The position numbers and the translations under genes are program-made. DNA of 30,160 bases from Gemmatimonadota bacterium (GTDB lineage Bacteria; Gemmatimonadota; Gemmatimonadetes; Palauibacterales; Palauibacteraceae). Location: assembly GCA_023554435.1 (NCBI GenBank), contig JAMJQV010000268.1, forward strand, positions 1 to 30,160, read 5' to 3'. How positions within the stretch are numbered: the first letter of the stretch is position 1; the number at the start of each line of letters is the position of its first letter. This document shows positions 15,764 through 22,342 of the stretch, in pieces. The notes beneath the pieces are model-generated. The model did no database searches. It saw nothing but the letters and a program-made list of their open reading frames with translations, and was not told where the DNA came from.

Positions 15764-16864
15764 TCAGAGCTCCTTGAGGTCGCGGGGGAACGTGGTCAAC
15801 ACCCGCCGCCCCCCCTCCTCGGCCACGACGACCTCCTCCAGCCTCACGCCGCCTCGGCCCGGAAGATACACCGCGGGCTCGATCGTGACCACGTTGCCGG
15901 ACTCCAGCGTGTCGCGTGATCGTGCGTTCACGCTCGGTCGCTCGTGAACCTCGAGGCCGACTCCATGACCCGTTCCGTGACCGAATCGATCGCCGAACCC
16001 GGCCCCGGTGATCACATCCCGGGCCGCCCCATCGACGCTTCGCGCCGGCACTCCGGCCTCGGTGGCCTCAATCGCGCTTTCGACCGCCCGAGAGACGACC
16101 CGGTAGATCTCCACCTGCCAGGCCGCGGGAGAGCCCAGAACGAACATGCGTGTCATATCCGAGCAATAGCCTTCCACCCTGGCTCCGAAGTCGACCAGCA
16201 GCAGGTCGCCTTCGCGCAGGCGCCGCTCCCCGGGATGCGCGTGCGGCAGGGCGCTGCGCGGTCCCGAGGCTACGATCGGATCGAAGGGCATCGACTCGGA
16301 ACCGGCAAGGTGCAGACGATATACGAGCTCGGCCGCCAGTTCTCTCTCCGAAGCTCCCTCCCGAACGGCGCCCAGCCATTCGACGAGGGCACGTTCGGCT
16401 ACCTGCACCGCCCGGGCGATGGACTCGATCTCGCTGGAGTCCTTTGCAGAGCGCAATGCGTCCATCAGGGGCCCGGCAGCCTCCCACATTACACCGCCAC
16501 AGCACTCGCCCAGAGCCCGGCGGTCTCGGACCGACAGGTTGTGATCCTCGAAACCGGCCCTCGGACCCGAGTCCCCTTCCTCAAGGCAAAGTGCCAGTTC
16601 GGCGAACAGATCCGACCCCGTAATGCGAACCGAGATCGCGTCGCCAACCTCTTCAGCAGCCTGCGTTCGATACCGGAAGTCGGTGATCAAGGTCGCCGAG
16701 CCAGGCTCGACAAGCAGAAAGGCGGACGAGCCGGTGAAGCCCGTGAGCCACCGTATGCTGGGGAGATGGCTGACGAGGAGCGCGTCGAGCCGAGACTCGT
16801 GGAGGCGATCTCGCACCTGGCGCAGTCTCAGCCCGCGCGGATCCCACACCTCCTCGGGTTTCAC
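15764..16864 (-). CDS. pepP: Xaa-Pro aminopeptidase (M24 family)
   Basis: The 366-aa cytosolic metallopeptidase removes N-terminal residues preceding proline. An N-terminal creatinase-like domain (about 10-135) has VSHLPSIRWLTGFTGSSAFLL. The pita-bread catalytic domain shows all five metal ligands: Asp225 (VDFGA), Asp236 (SDMTR), His300 (HGTGHGVG), Glu329 (IEPAVY) and Glu343 (VRLEE). The start is GTG at 16864, overlapping the aroQ stop (GTGA). The order aroQ-pepP-efp-accB-accC is conserved in many bacteria, which strengthens the assignment. PepP and PepQ are hard to separate by sequence. The length and the N-terminal domain fit the short PepP-like class. Confidence 0.88.
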   Translation of the reverse strand: MKPEEVWDPRGLRLRQVRDRLHESRLDALLVSHLPSIRWLTGFTGSSAFLLVEPGSATLITDFRYRTQAAEEVGDAISVRITGSDLFAELALCLEEGDSGPRAGFEDHNLSVRDRRALGECCGGVMWEAAGPLMDALRSAKDSSEIESIARAVQVAERALVEWLGAVREGASERELAAELVYRLHLAGSESMPFDPIVASGPRSALPHAHPGERRLREGDLLLVDFGARVEGYCSDMTRMFVLGSPAAWQVEIYRVVSRAVESAIEATEAGVPARSVDGAARDVITGAGFGDRFGHGTGHGVGLEVHERPSVNARSRDTLESGNVVTIEPAVYLPGRGGVRLEEVVVAEEGGRRVLTTFPRDLKEL

Positions 16865-17316
16865 TTGCCGGAGCGGAGGTGGGTCGCGAGGGCTCTCATG
16901 CCCAGCAGATAGCTATCCTGGCCAAAACCGCTGACCACCCCCACCGCGATGTCCGATAGAAGCGAGTGATGCCGGAACGGTTCCCGCGCCCAGATGTTGG
17001 TCAGGTGGACCTCCACGAAAGGCACTTCAGCGGCCAGGAGAGCGTCACGAAGCACGACACTGGTGTGCGTGTAGCCGGCGGCGTTCACCAGCAGGCCGTC
17101 CTGCCGGGAGCCTACGTCGCGGATCCAGTCCGCCAGCTCACCTTCGTGGTTTGATTGCACCGACGTGACCCTGGCCCCGAGCGCCGTACCCAGCTCGTCC
17201 AGGGCGGACAGGATACCGTTCAGGCCCGCCTCACCATAGAACTCCGGCTCACGCGTGCCGAGGAGGTCCAGGTTGGGGCCGTTCAGTACCCCGACCGACA
17301 GATCCGAGATGGTCAC
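16861..17316 (-). CDS. aroQ: 3-dehydroquinate dehydratase, type II
   Basis: AroQ converts 3-dehydroquinate to 3-dehydroshikimate in the shikimate pathway. The 151-aa length fits the type II dodecameric enzyme. Visible motifs are LNGPNLDLLGTREPEFYG (the Arg and Tyr of the active-site lid), QSNHEGELADWI, NAAGYTHTSVVLRDAL and VEVHLTNIWAREPFRHHS, where the two conserved His residues sit. GTG at 17316 overlaps the stop of the upstream TPR gene (GTGA). A longer in-frame start inside that gene adds only nine atypical residues. Minor deviations from the usual NPAAYTH and NIHAREEFRHH do not touch catalytic residues. Confidence 0.94.
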   Translation of the reverse strand: MTISDLSVGVLNGPNLDLLGTREPEFYGEAGLNGILSALDELGTALGARVTSVQSNHEGELADWIRDVGSRQDGLLVNAAGYTHTSVVLRDALLAAEVPFVEVHLTNIWAREPFRHHSLLSDIAVGVVSGFGQDSYLLGMRALATHLRSGK

Positions 17317-18557
17317 CCGTCGGCCTCCAGCCGCGCGATCCACTCGCGGGCAAAGCCGCTGGGTCCGCTGTTCTCCGGCTCGGGGACCTCATTGCCGGCG
17401 TCGTCATCAACCACTTGACCCGCGACTTCGTGCTCCGGCTCTGCCACTTCCAGAGCGGCCATGTCGCGATCAGGCAGAGCGCCCGACCATTCTTCTCCCA
17501 GTCGCAGCAACCTGCGCAACTCTTCGGGCCACGGGGTACCGACCGGCCGCCCGAGTGGGATCGGTTCATCGTCCGCTGCCTGCACGATCGGCTCGTCCGC
17601 TGAATCCACCTCATCCGCCGACTCGGCGTCTCCGTCGGGAGTCGCGGTCTCGGCAACCTCGGCAACCCACGACGCTTCCCGATCGTCCTCCCTCAGGGCC
17701 TCGAGTCGAGTCAGGAGTTCCGGGTCACCGGGTGAGTCCTTCAGCAGCTCCTCGTAGATCTCCGCCGCCTCACGCCGCAGGCCCTGTTCCGCGTACAGGT
17801 CCGCCATGGTGCGGGTCAGCAGGTCCGCATCCGCGGAGGGCTCCGGCTCCTCCCCCTGCGGTGCTTCCTCGTACCACCAGGTATCCTCCGCTCGCACCGT
17901 CTGGGGGACGTCGCCATTCAGAATGGCCTCGACCGCGTCGTCCTCGGGCCGCCTTAGCTCGTCCGCTGCGTCCGCTGCATCGGAAGCCGCCTCGAAGTCA
18001 GGGGCCGGCACGTTCACGGCCGAATCGTCCCACCACGCACTCGGTCCTTCCTCCACGTCTGCGGTCTCGCCGGATTCGGTCCGGTCCGGCGCCCTCGCGA
18101 CCGACTCGGCTTCGACACTCTCGATCCCAACCGCCTCTGCTGCGGCAGCATCGAGATCACGCAGGCGCTGGCGCACCTCCAGGTCGGCAGGGTCGATCTG
18201 ACCCAGGCGCTCGTACCAGTGGCGCGCCTCGCCCGTATCCCCCCGTTCGTCGGCCAATCCCGCCAGCTCGCGTATCGCGACGAGATTCGCTCCGTCCAGC
18301 TCCAACACGCGGCGAAAAGACTCGAGCGTCTCCGCCATCTTGCCCATGTCGCGCAGCGCTCGAGCCCGAACGATGTGTCCGCTGGGGTAGTCGGGGTGGC
18401 GCATCAGCCCTTCCTCGAGAATCGCGAGCGCCTTCTCGGGCTGCCCGGCCTTTCGGTACGCGTCGGCGAGGCGTGCAAATACGAGGCTCTCCGGCTGGCG
18501 TCGATACTGCTCTTCGAAACGCCGGATTTCTTCGCTGGAAGGAGAATCGGGGCCCAT
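17313..18557 (-). CDS. TPR-repeat protein with acidic linker
   Basis: The first about 150 residues carry tetratricopeptide-like helix pairs (VFARLADAYRKAGQPEKAL, EGLMRHPDYPSGHIVRARAL, and a third around GDTGEARHWYERLGQIDP). A long acidic, Ala/Glu-rich low-complexity stretch follows, then a second TPR-like patch (LLTRTMADLYAEQGLRREAAEIYEELL). There is no signal peptide or membrane segment, so it is probably a cytoplasmic scaffold. ATG at 18557 is preferred: it has GAAGG 4 nt upstream, and the candidate promoter at 18620-18647 would start RNA about 50 nt before it. A GTG at 18605 would be almost at that RNA start. It is the first gene of the aroQ-pepP run. Function unknown. Confidence 0.7.
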   Translation of the reverse strand: MGPDSPSSEEIRRFEEQYRRQPESLVFARLADAYRKAGQPEKALAILEEGLMRHPDYPSGHIVRARALRDMGKMAETLESFRRVLELDGANLVAIRELAGLADERGDTGEARHWYERLGQIDPADLEVRQRLRDLDAAAAEAVGIESVEAESVARAPDRTESGETADVEEGPSAWWDDSAVNVPAPDFEAASDAADAADELRRPEDDAVEAILNGDVPQTVRAEDTWWYEEAPQGEEPEPSADADLLTRTMADLYAEQGLRREAAEIYEELLKDSPGDPELLTRLEALREDDREASWVAEVAETATPDGDAESADEVDSADEPIVQAADDEPIPLGRPVGTPWPEELRRLLRLGEEWSGALPDRDMAALEVAEPEHEVAGQVVDDDAGNEVPEPENSGPSGFAREWIARLEADG

Positions 18558-18619
18558 AGCGCCTTCAGCATCCGTTGAGCGGAATCGGGAATCGTGGTCT
18601 GGCACGGGAACGCCAAGAA

Positions 18620-18647
18620 GTTACCGGCCGGCGTTCACCAGTGTCAA
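18620..18647 (-). promoter_or_regulatory. Candidate sigma70-type promoter for the TPR-aroQ-pepP run
   Basis: On the minus strand a perfect TTGACA (18647-18642) is followed, 16 nt later, by GGTAAC (18625-18620), a weaker -10 (3 of 6 matches). RNA would start near 18612, giving a leader of about 55 nt to the ATG at 18557. Confidence 0.5.
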
Positions 18648-18665
18648 CGCGCTTGAACGCGCTTC
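18646..18665. repeat. 10-bp tandem direct repeat in the divergent promoter region
   Basis: AACGCGCTTG is followed immediately by AACGCGCTTC (18646-18655, 18656-18665), a spacing of one DNA helical turn. It abuts the -35 of the minus-strand promoter and lies just upstream of the candidate + strand promoter. This is the position expected of an activator or operator site shared by the divergent genes. Binding protein unknown. Confidence 0.45.
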
Positions 18666-18668
18666 GTG

Positions 18669-18697
18669 TTGCCTGCCCCCGCAAGTCAGAATAGGTT
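18669..18697 (+). promoter_or_regulatory. Weak candidate promoter for the PpiD-like gene
   Basis: TTGCCT (18669-18674) and TAGGTT (18692-18697) are separated by 17 nt. That gives 4 of 6 and 3 of 6 matches to sigma70 consensus. RNA would start near 18704, leaving a leader of about 105 nt before the ATG at 18809. Confidence 0.3.
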
Positions 18698-18733
18698 TTG
18701 CTGCTTCCATTCAGGACGGAAACCGGGTGATTG

Positions 18734-18748
18734 GGGGCCTGTGGCCCC
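18734..18748 (+). other. Compact hairpin in the leader of the PpiD-like gene
   Basis: GGGGCC-TGT-GGCCCC forms a perfect 6-bp stem with a 3-nt loop, about 60 nt before the start codon. There is no T-run, so it may be a leader RNA structure or a protein-binding palindrome. Confidence 0.35.
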
Positions 18749-18808
18749 GTTGAGAATAACGTCGAATCGCGTTCCTGGATTCAGGACACAGAAGGAGTCG
18801 GTAGTCGT

Positions 18809-20635
18809 ATGATGATGCGCTCGATTCGGGCGAACACGAAGTGGATCATGGTCTTTCTGGCCGTCGCGTTCGCGGCGTGGTTGGTGCTCGACTGGGTTCA
18901 GAGCCGGGACACGCAGGCGTCGTCGGGGGCGAACCCCGTAATCGCCGTCGTGAACGGGCAGGAGATCCGGTACATACAGTGGAGCAACACCCTCGAAGTG
19001 GCGCTGAATAACGCTCGCGCCACCCGTGGCGACGCCGTGATGACGGATGAGGAAACGCGACAGGTCGAGCTCGTCGCATGGGACCAGTTGATCCAGGACG
19101 TGCTCATCCAACAGGAGATCGACCGGCTCGGGATCGAGGTGACGAATGCCGAGGTACAGCAGGCGTTCCGGCTGTCGCCACCGCCCGATCTGATGCGCTA
19201 CCCGGCGTTCATGACCGACGGCGTTTTCGACTACGCCAAGTACCAGCAGTTCTTCTCCGACCCCAGCGTGGACGAGCAGATCCTGCTGCAGATCGAATCC
19301 TACTACCGGGCTACCCTTCCACGGGCTCGCCTGAGCCAGATGCTGCAGCAGGGCGGCGCCATAAGCGACGCGGAGCTGTGGCAGGAGTTCCGGGATCGGA
19401 ACGAAGCGGCCACCGTCACCTTCGCTTCCGTTCCGGCGAACCCGACGTTGGAGGTCGAGATACCGGAAGCGGAGATGCGAGCGTACTACCGCGACCATCT
19501 CGAAGACTTCGAGCGCCCGGCCACGGCGACGATCAGCATCGTGAGCTTCACGACGATTCCCGGTGCACGAGACACGCTGTACGCGCAAGCTCTGGCCGAC
19601 ACGATCCGCACATCGATACTGGACGGCTCGACGACGTTCGAAGAAGCCGCGGCCCAGTATTCGGAGGATGCCGCCACGCGTGCGACGGGAGGACAGCTGG
19701 GCAGATTCGGTCCCGGACAGCTCCTCCCGGCCTTCGAGGACGCCACCACGGAGCTTGCCGTGGGCGACGTCGCGGAGCCGGTTGCCTCTCCTCAGGGACT
19801 TCACCTCCTGCAAGTCACGGCGCGTGACGGAGACACGGTGGCCGTGTCGCACATTCTCGTCCCGGTAGAGCTGTCGCCCGCCGGTGAGGATGAGATGTTC
19901 GACCTCATGGACGAATTCGAGGGTGTCGCGCTGATCGACGGGATCGCAACGGCCGCTGACTCGGTTGGCGTCCCGATCGCAAGCGACGTTACGGTCACCG
20001 AGGGATTCGACTTCGTTCCCGGAGCGGGGGCCCTGGGTGTGGCGGTGGATTGGGCCCTTGACCCGCTTACACCGTTCGACGAGGTCAGCGAGTTCTTCCA
20101 GAACGCCGCGGGCTATCACATGGTGGAAGTCGCCGGACGGGTCGAGGGAGGCACGTTCAGCTTCGAGGAAGCGAGAGAACAGGTCCGGGAGACGCTGGCC
20201 ATCGAGAGGCGGAGGGAGGCAGCATTGGAAGCGGCGCGGAGCCAGTGGGCCACCGTGGAGGCCGGATCGTCCCTCGAGGACGCGGCAGCCGGACTCGGGT
20301 GGACCATCGGCACGGCAGGTCCCTTCACGCGGCGTCAGTTCGCGGCGGGACTCGGGCGCGACACGGAGGCCGTGGGAGCGGCGTTCGCCGCCCCGTTGGG
20401 TGAGATCGCGGGTCCCCTGGACGCTGGCGACGGGGTGGTCCTCCTGCGAGTCGATGAGCGTACGCAGGCGAATCCCGAACTGTTCGTAGCCGTCAGGGAA
20501 CAGCTCAGATCGCAGATGCAGATGCAGGCGGCTCAGTCGAACGTGAACCTGTGGATCAACGGTCTGCGGGAAACGGCCACGGTAGTGGACCGGCGGGATC
20601 GGCTGAACCAGCGGGCAGCGGCAGCGGGTCTGTAG
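18809..20635 (+). CDS. PpiD/SurA-type peptidyl-prolyl isomerase, membrane-anchored
   Basis: A 608-aa protein with one N-terminal membrane segment (WIMVFLAVAFAAWLVLDWV, about 12-30), the rest being periplasmic. An N-terminal SurA_N-like helical region starts with NPVIAVVNGQEI and continues to about 210. A parvulin domain has its core at YSEDAATRATGGQLGRFGPG followed by LLPAFEDA and GDVAEPVASPQGLHLLQV. A second parvulin-like opening (VAVSHILVPV) follows, with a degraded core. The layout matches PpiD, a chaperone near the Sec translocon. The start is the first of three adjacent ATGs at 18809, with AAGGAG 11 nt upstream. The second or third ATG (18812, 18815) is possible. It is a single-gene transcription unit ending at the hairpin at 20680. 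Confidence 0.85.
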   Translation: MMMRSIRANTKWIMVFLAVAFAAWLVLDWVQSRDTQASSGANPVIAVVNGQEIRYIQWSNTLEVALNNARATRGDAVMTDEETRQVELVAWDQLIQDVLIQQEIDRLGIEVTNAEVQQAFRLSPPPDLMRYPAFMTDGVFDYAKYQQFFSDPSVDEQILLQIESYYRATLPRARLSQMLQQGGAISDAELWQEFRDRNEAATVTFASVPANPTLEVEIPEAEMRAYYRDHLEDFERPATATISIVSFTTIPGARDTLYAQALADTIRTSILDGSTTFEEAAAQYSEDAATRATGGQLGRFGPGQLLPAFEDATTELAVGDVAEPVASPQGLHLLQVTARDGDTVAVSHILVPVELSPAGEDEMFDLMDEFEGVALIDGIATAADSVGVPIASDVTVTEGFDFVPGAGALGVAVDWALDPLTPFDEVSEFFQNAAGYHMVEVAGRVEGGTFSFEEAREQVRETLAIERRREAALEAARSQWATVEAGSSLEDAAAGLGWTIGTAGPFTRRQFAAGLGRDTEAVGAAFAAPLGEIAGPLDAGDGVVLLRVDERTQANPELFVAVREQLRSQMQMQAAQSNVNLWINGLRETATVVDRRDRLNQRAAAAGL

Positions 20636-20650
20636 ACCGGACACTCGAAC

Positions 20651-20664
20651 GCGGGCCGGCCCGC
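20651..20664. other. Perfect 14-bp palindrome
   Basis: GCGGGCC|GGCCCGC lies between the PpiD-like stop codon and the main terminator. It could be a protein site or part of the 3' end structure. As a hairpin it has no unpaired loop, so it is not a good terminator by itself. Confidence 0.3.
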
Positions 20665-20679
20665 GTCCGTCGGAGAAAC

Positions 20680-20718
20680 GCAAGAGAGGCGGGGCAGCGG
20701 CTACCCCGCCTCTCTTGC
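20680..20718. terminator. Bidirectional hairpin terminator between the PpiD-like gene and tatA
   Basis: GCAAGAGAGGCGGGG (20680-20694) pairs perfectly with CCCCGCCTCTCTTGC (20704-20718), a 15-bp stem with a 9-nt loop, in the space between two convergent genes. On the minus strand the stem is followed by GTTTCT, a weak U-rich tail. On the plus strand no T-run follows. It is the strongest inverted repeat I found in the window. Confidence 0.85.
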
Positions 20719-20728
20719 ATCGTGGAGC

Positions 20729-20962
20729 TTAGACTCGTGGCTGGGCTTCCTTCTGGTCTTCCTCCTGCTTGGCAACGTCGTTCGTGGTGTCCGGACTGCC
20801 AATTTCCTTCAACTCGTTCTCAACCTCCTTCAACGATCCCTTGAACTCGCGGATCCCCTTGCCCAGCGAGCCACCGATCTCGGGGAGGCGGCGAGCGCCG
20901 AACAAGAGCATTACGATGAAGAGAATGATGAGCATTTCCCACATGCCGAGATTGCCAAACAT
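20729..20962 (-). CDS. tatA: Twin-arginine translocase subunit TatA/TatE
   Basis: A 77-aa protein with the TatA pattern: a short N-terminus, one membrane helix (MLIILFIVMLLFGARRLPEI), the FGARRLPE hinge, an amphipathic helix (LGKGIREFKGSLKEVENEL) and a charged tail. It forms the protein-conducting assembly for folded Tat substrates. The ATG is preceded by AAGGAAG. TatC is encoded separately at 28180-28944 and no distinct TatB is seen, suggesting a minimal TatAC system (inference limited to this window). It is the last gene before the terminator at 20680-20718, 25 nt downstream of the DUF4321-like gene. Confidence 0.93.
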   Translation of the reverse strand: MFGNLGMWEMLIILFIVMLLFGARRLPEIGGSLGKGIREFKGSLKEVENELKEIGSPDTTNDVAKQEEDQKEAQPRV

Positions 20963-20987
20963 GGCTCTTCCTTCCGATGTCAGTAGC

Positions 20988-21275
20988 CTACAGAAGTGAT
21001 TTCGCGAACCACGCCAGTAGTAGTATGCCGACCACGCTAAGAATGTTCAGCCTGATCACCAGGGGCCCCACCGTCATAGCGACCACCAACAGGTCGATTG
21101 TAAGCGGCCCCAGAGACGCGGCGACCGTCGTCACGAAGAACTCGCGCGCGGCACTGGCCGGAAGAGCCAGTGACATGAGCTCCGTGAGCAGCGCCCCCAG
21201 CATCATGCCTCCGGCCACGATCAGCGCGACTCTCTTCGCCGACGGCCTGCGCCTTCCACCGAAATCCACGGTCAT
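20988..21275 (-). CDS. DUF4321-like small membrane protein
   Basis: A 95-aa protein with three hydrophobic segments (about 16-38, 48-68 and 74-93). The layout, with GALLTELM in the first segment, LGPLTIDLLVV in the second and RLNILSVVGILLLAWF in the third, resembles the DUF4321 family of unknown function. Its ATG overlaps the stop of the polyprenyl synthase gene (ATGA) and tatA follows, so it is co-expressed with both. No catalytic residues are evident. The family name is from memory of its pattern, not from a search. Confidence 0.6.
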   Translation of the reverse strand: MTVDFGGRRRPSAKRVALIVAGGMMLGALLTELMSLALPASAAREFFVTTVAASLGPLTIDLLVVAMTVGPLVIRLNILSVVGILLLAWFAKSLL

Positions 21276-22258
21276 TTGCTACGTCCCACGACGAAGTCCA
21301 CGGCTTGATTCAGGATTCGAACGGCCGGATCATCGGGCAGTTCGGCCAGGCGGCCCTTGGCCGCGCCGGCATAGTCACGTGCCCTCTGCCGCGCATACTC
21401 CAGGCCGCCAGCCTCGCGAACGAGTTCGACCACCCCAGCGATCTTCTCTTTCGACGGCAGCGGATCCGCGAACACGTCCTCCACGGCCGCCCTCCCCGCC
21501 GAGTCCAGCCTTGGAAGGGCCGCGATCAACGGGAGGGTGACCTTGTGCTCTCTCAGATCCAGCCCGCTCGGCTTCCCCGTCACATCCGCCGTCTGGTCGT
21601 AGTCGAGCAGATCGTCCGTTATCTGGAACGTCATACCCAGGTCACGCCCGTACCTAGCCAGCGACCTTCGGTAAGACGGCTCGCCATACATGGCGCCCAA
21701 CTCACAGGCCGCGCTGATCAGCGAGGCCGTCTTCCTGTCGCACAGCAGGGTGTAGTCCTCTTCGCTGGCGCCAAGCGCATCGTGTGCGGCCAGCTGGTGC
21801 ATCTCCCCGATCGACATCCGGTTGGACGCGTCCGCCAGCAGGTGCACGGCCTCGACATTCCCCAGCTTCGTGATCTCGACCAGGGCACGGGAGTAGAGGT
21901 AGTCGCCCATGATGACCGCGACCTGGTGACTCCACCGCGAATTCACCGTAGGCATCCCGCGGCGCTCGGGTGAATGATCGACGGCATCATCGTGCACCAG
22001 GGTGGCAACATGCATCAGCTCGACGACCGCGGCCAGGCGAACAGCCTCCGGAGCCGACCGTCCTCCCACCGTATTGCAGAGGAGAACCAGAGTCGGCCGC
22101 AGCAGCTTGCCGCGCGCAGAAAGCAGGTAATCGCTGACCTCGTTGACGGCCCCGAAGTCCGCTTCCACCATGCCCTTGAGCTCGGCCTGCACCTGGGCGA
22201 GCCTCGCGGCGATCGGTTCCTGCAACCCTTCGAGAGTCGGTATGACGGCGTCGAGCAT
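21272..22258 (-). CDS. Long-chain trans-polyprenyl diphosphate synthase
   Basis: A 328-aa prenyltransferase that extends farnesyl or geranylgeranyl diphosphate with isopentenyl diphosphate. It has GKLLRP at 50-55, the first Asp-rich motif Asp90-Asp91-x-x-Asp94 (HDDAVDHSPERRG) and the second at Asp215-Asp216-x-x-Asp219 (QITDDLLDYD). Ala85, five residues before the first motif, is small. In this family that allows long chains, so the product is probably the C35-C50 tail of menaquinone or ubiquinone (inference). Closest named types are octaprenyl (IspB) and heptaprenyl (HepT) synthases. I do not choose between them. A near-consensus promoter lies just upstream. Confidence 0.9.
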   Translation of the reverse strand: MLDAVIPTLEGLQEPIAARLAQVQAELKGMVEADFGAVNEVSDYLLSARGKLLRPTLVLLCNTVGGRSAPEAVRLAAVVELMHVATLVHDDAVDHSPERRGMPTVNSRWSHQVAVIMGDYLYSRALVEITKLGNVEAVHLLADASNRMSIGEMHQLAAHDALGASEEDYTLLCDRKTASLISAACELGAMYGEPSYRRSLARYGRDLGMTFQITDDLLDYDQTADVTGKPSGLDLREHKVTLPLIAALPRLDSAGRAAVEDVFADPLPSKEKIAGVVELVREAGGLEYARQRARDYAGAAKGRLAELPDDPAVRILNQAVDFVVGRSK

Positions 22259-22282
22259 CGGCCTCCCCGGGAACCCCCTGGC

Positions 22283-22300
22283 GCGCCCGTCGCCGGGCGC
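22283..22300 (-). other. Hairpin in the leader of the polyprenyl synthase gene
   Basis: GCGCCC (22283-22288) pairs with GGGCGC (22295-22300) around a 6-nt loop. It lies between the candidate RNA start (near 22306) and the start codon (22258). It may end transcripts coming from the upstream TPR gene or shape the leader. No U-run follows. Confidence 0.35.
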
Positions 22301-22312
22301 AGGATCGACCGG

Positions 22313-22342
22313 ATTATACCGTCACGCGGGAAGTGTGGACAA
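22313..22342 (-). promoter_or_regulatory. Sigma70-type promoter for polyprenyl synthase-DUF4321-tatA
   Basis: On the minus strand, TTGTCC (22342-22337, 4 of 6 matches) is followed after 18 nt by a perfect TATAAT (22318-22313). The -35 and part of the spacer lie inside the end of the upstream TPR gene. This is the best promoter match I saw in the window, and AT-rich hexamers are rare in this GC-rich DNA. Confidence 0.65.

Noticed and set aside
16862..16877. A third copy of the CGGAGCGGAGG leader repeat
   Set aside because: A shorter match lies on the + strand inside the 3' end of the minus-strand aroQ gene with no following + strand gene, so it is a chance resemblance.
18686..20683. A 665-codon antisense open frame covering the PpiD-like gene, longer than the gene itself
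   Set aside because: Long shadow frames are common in high-GC DNA. Its product is Arg/His/Gly-rich with no domain, signal or ribosome-binding site, while the + strand frame has clear SurA-N and parvulin features.
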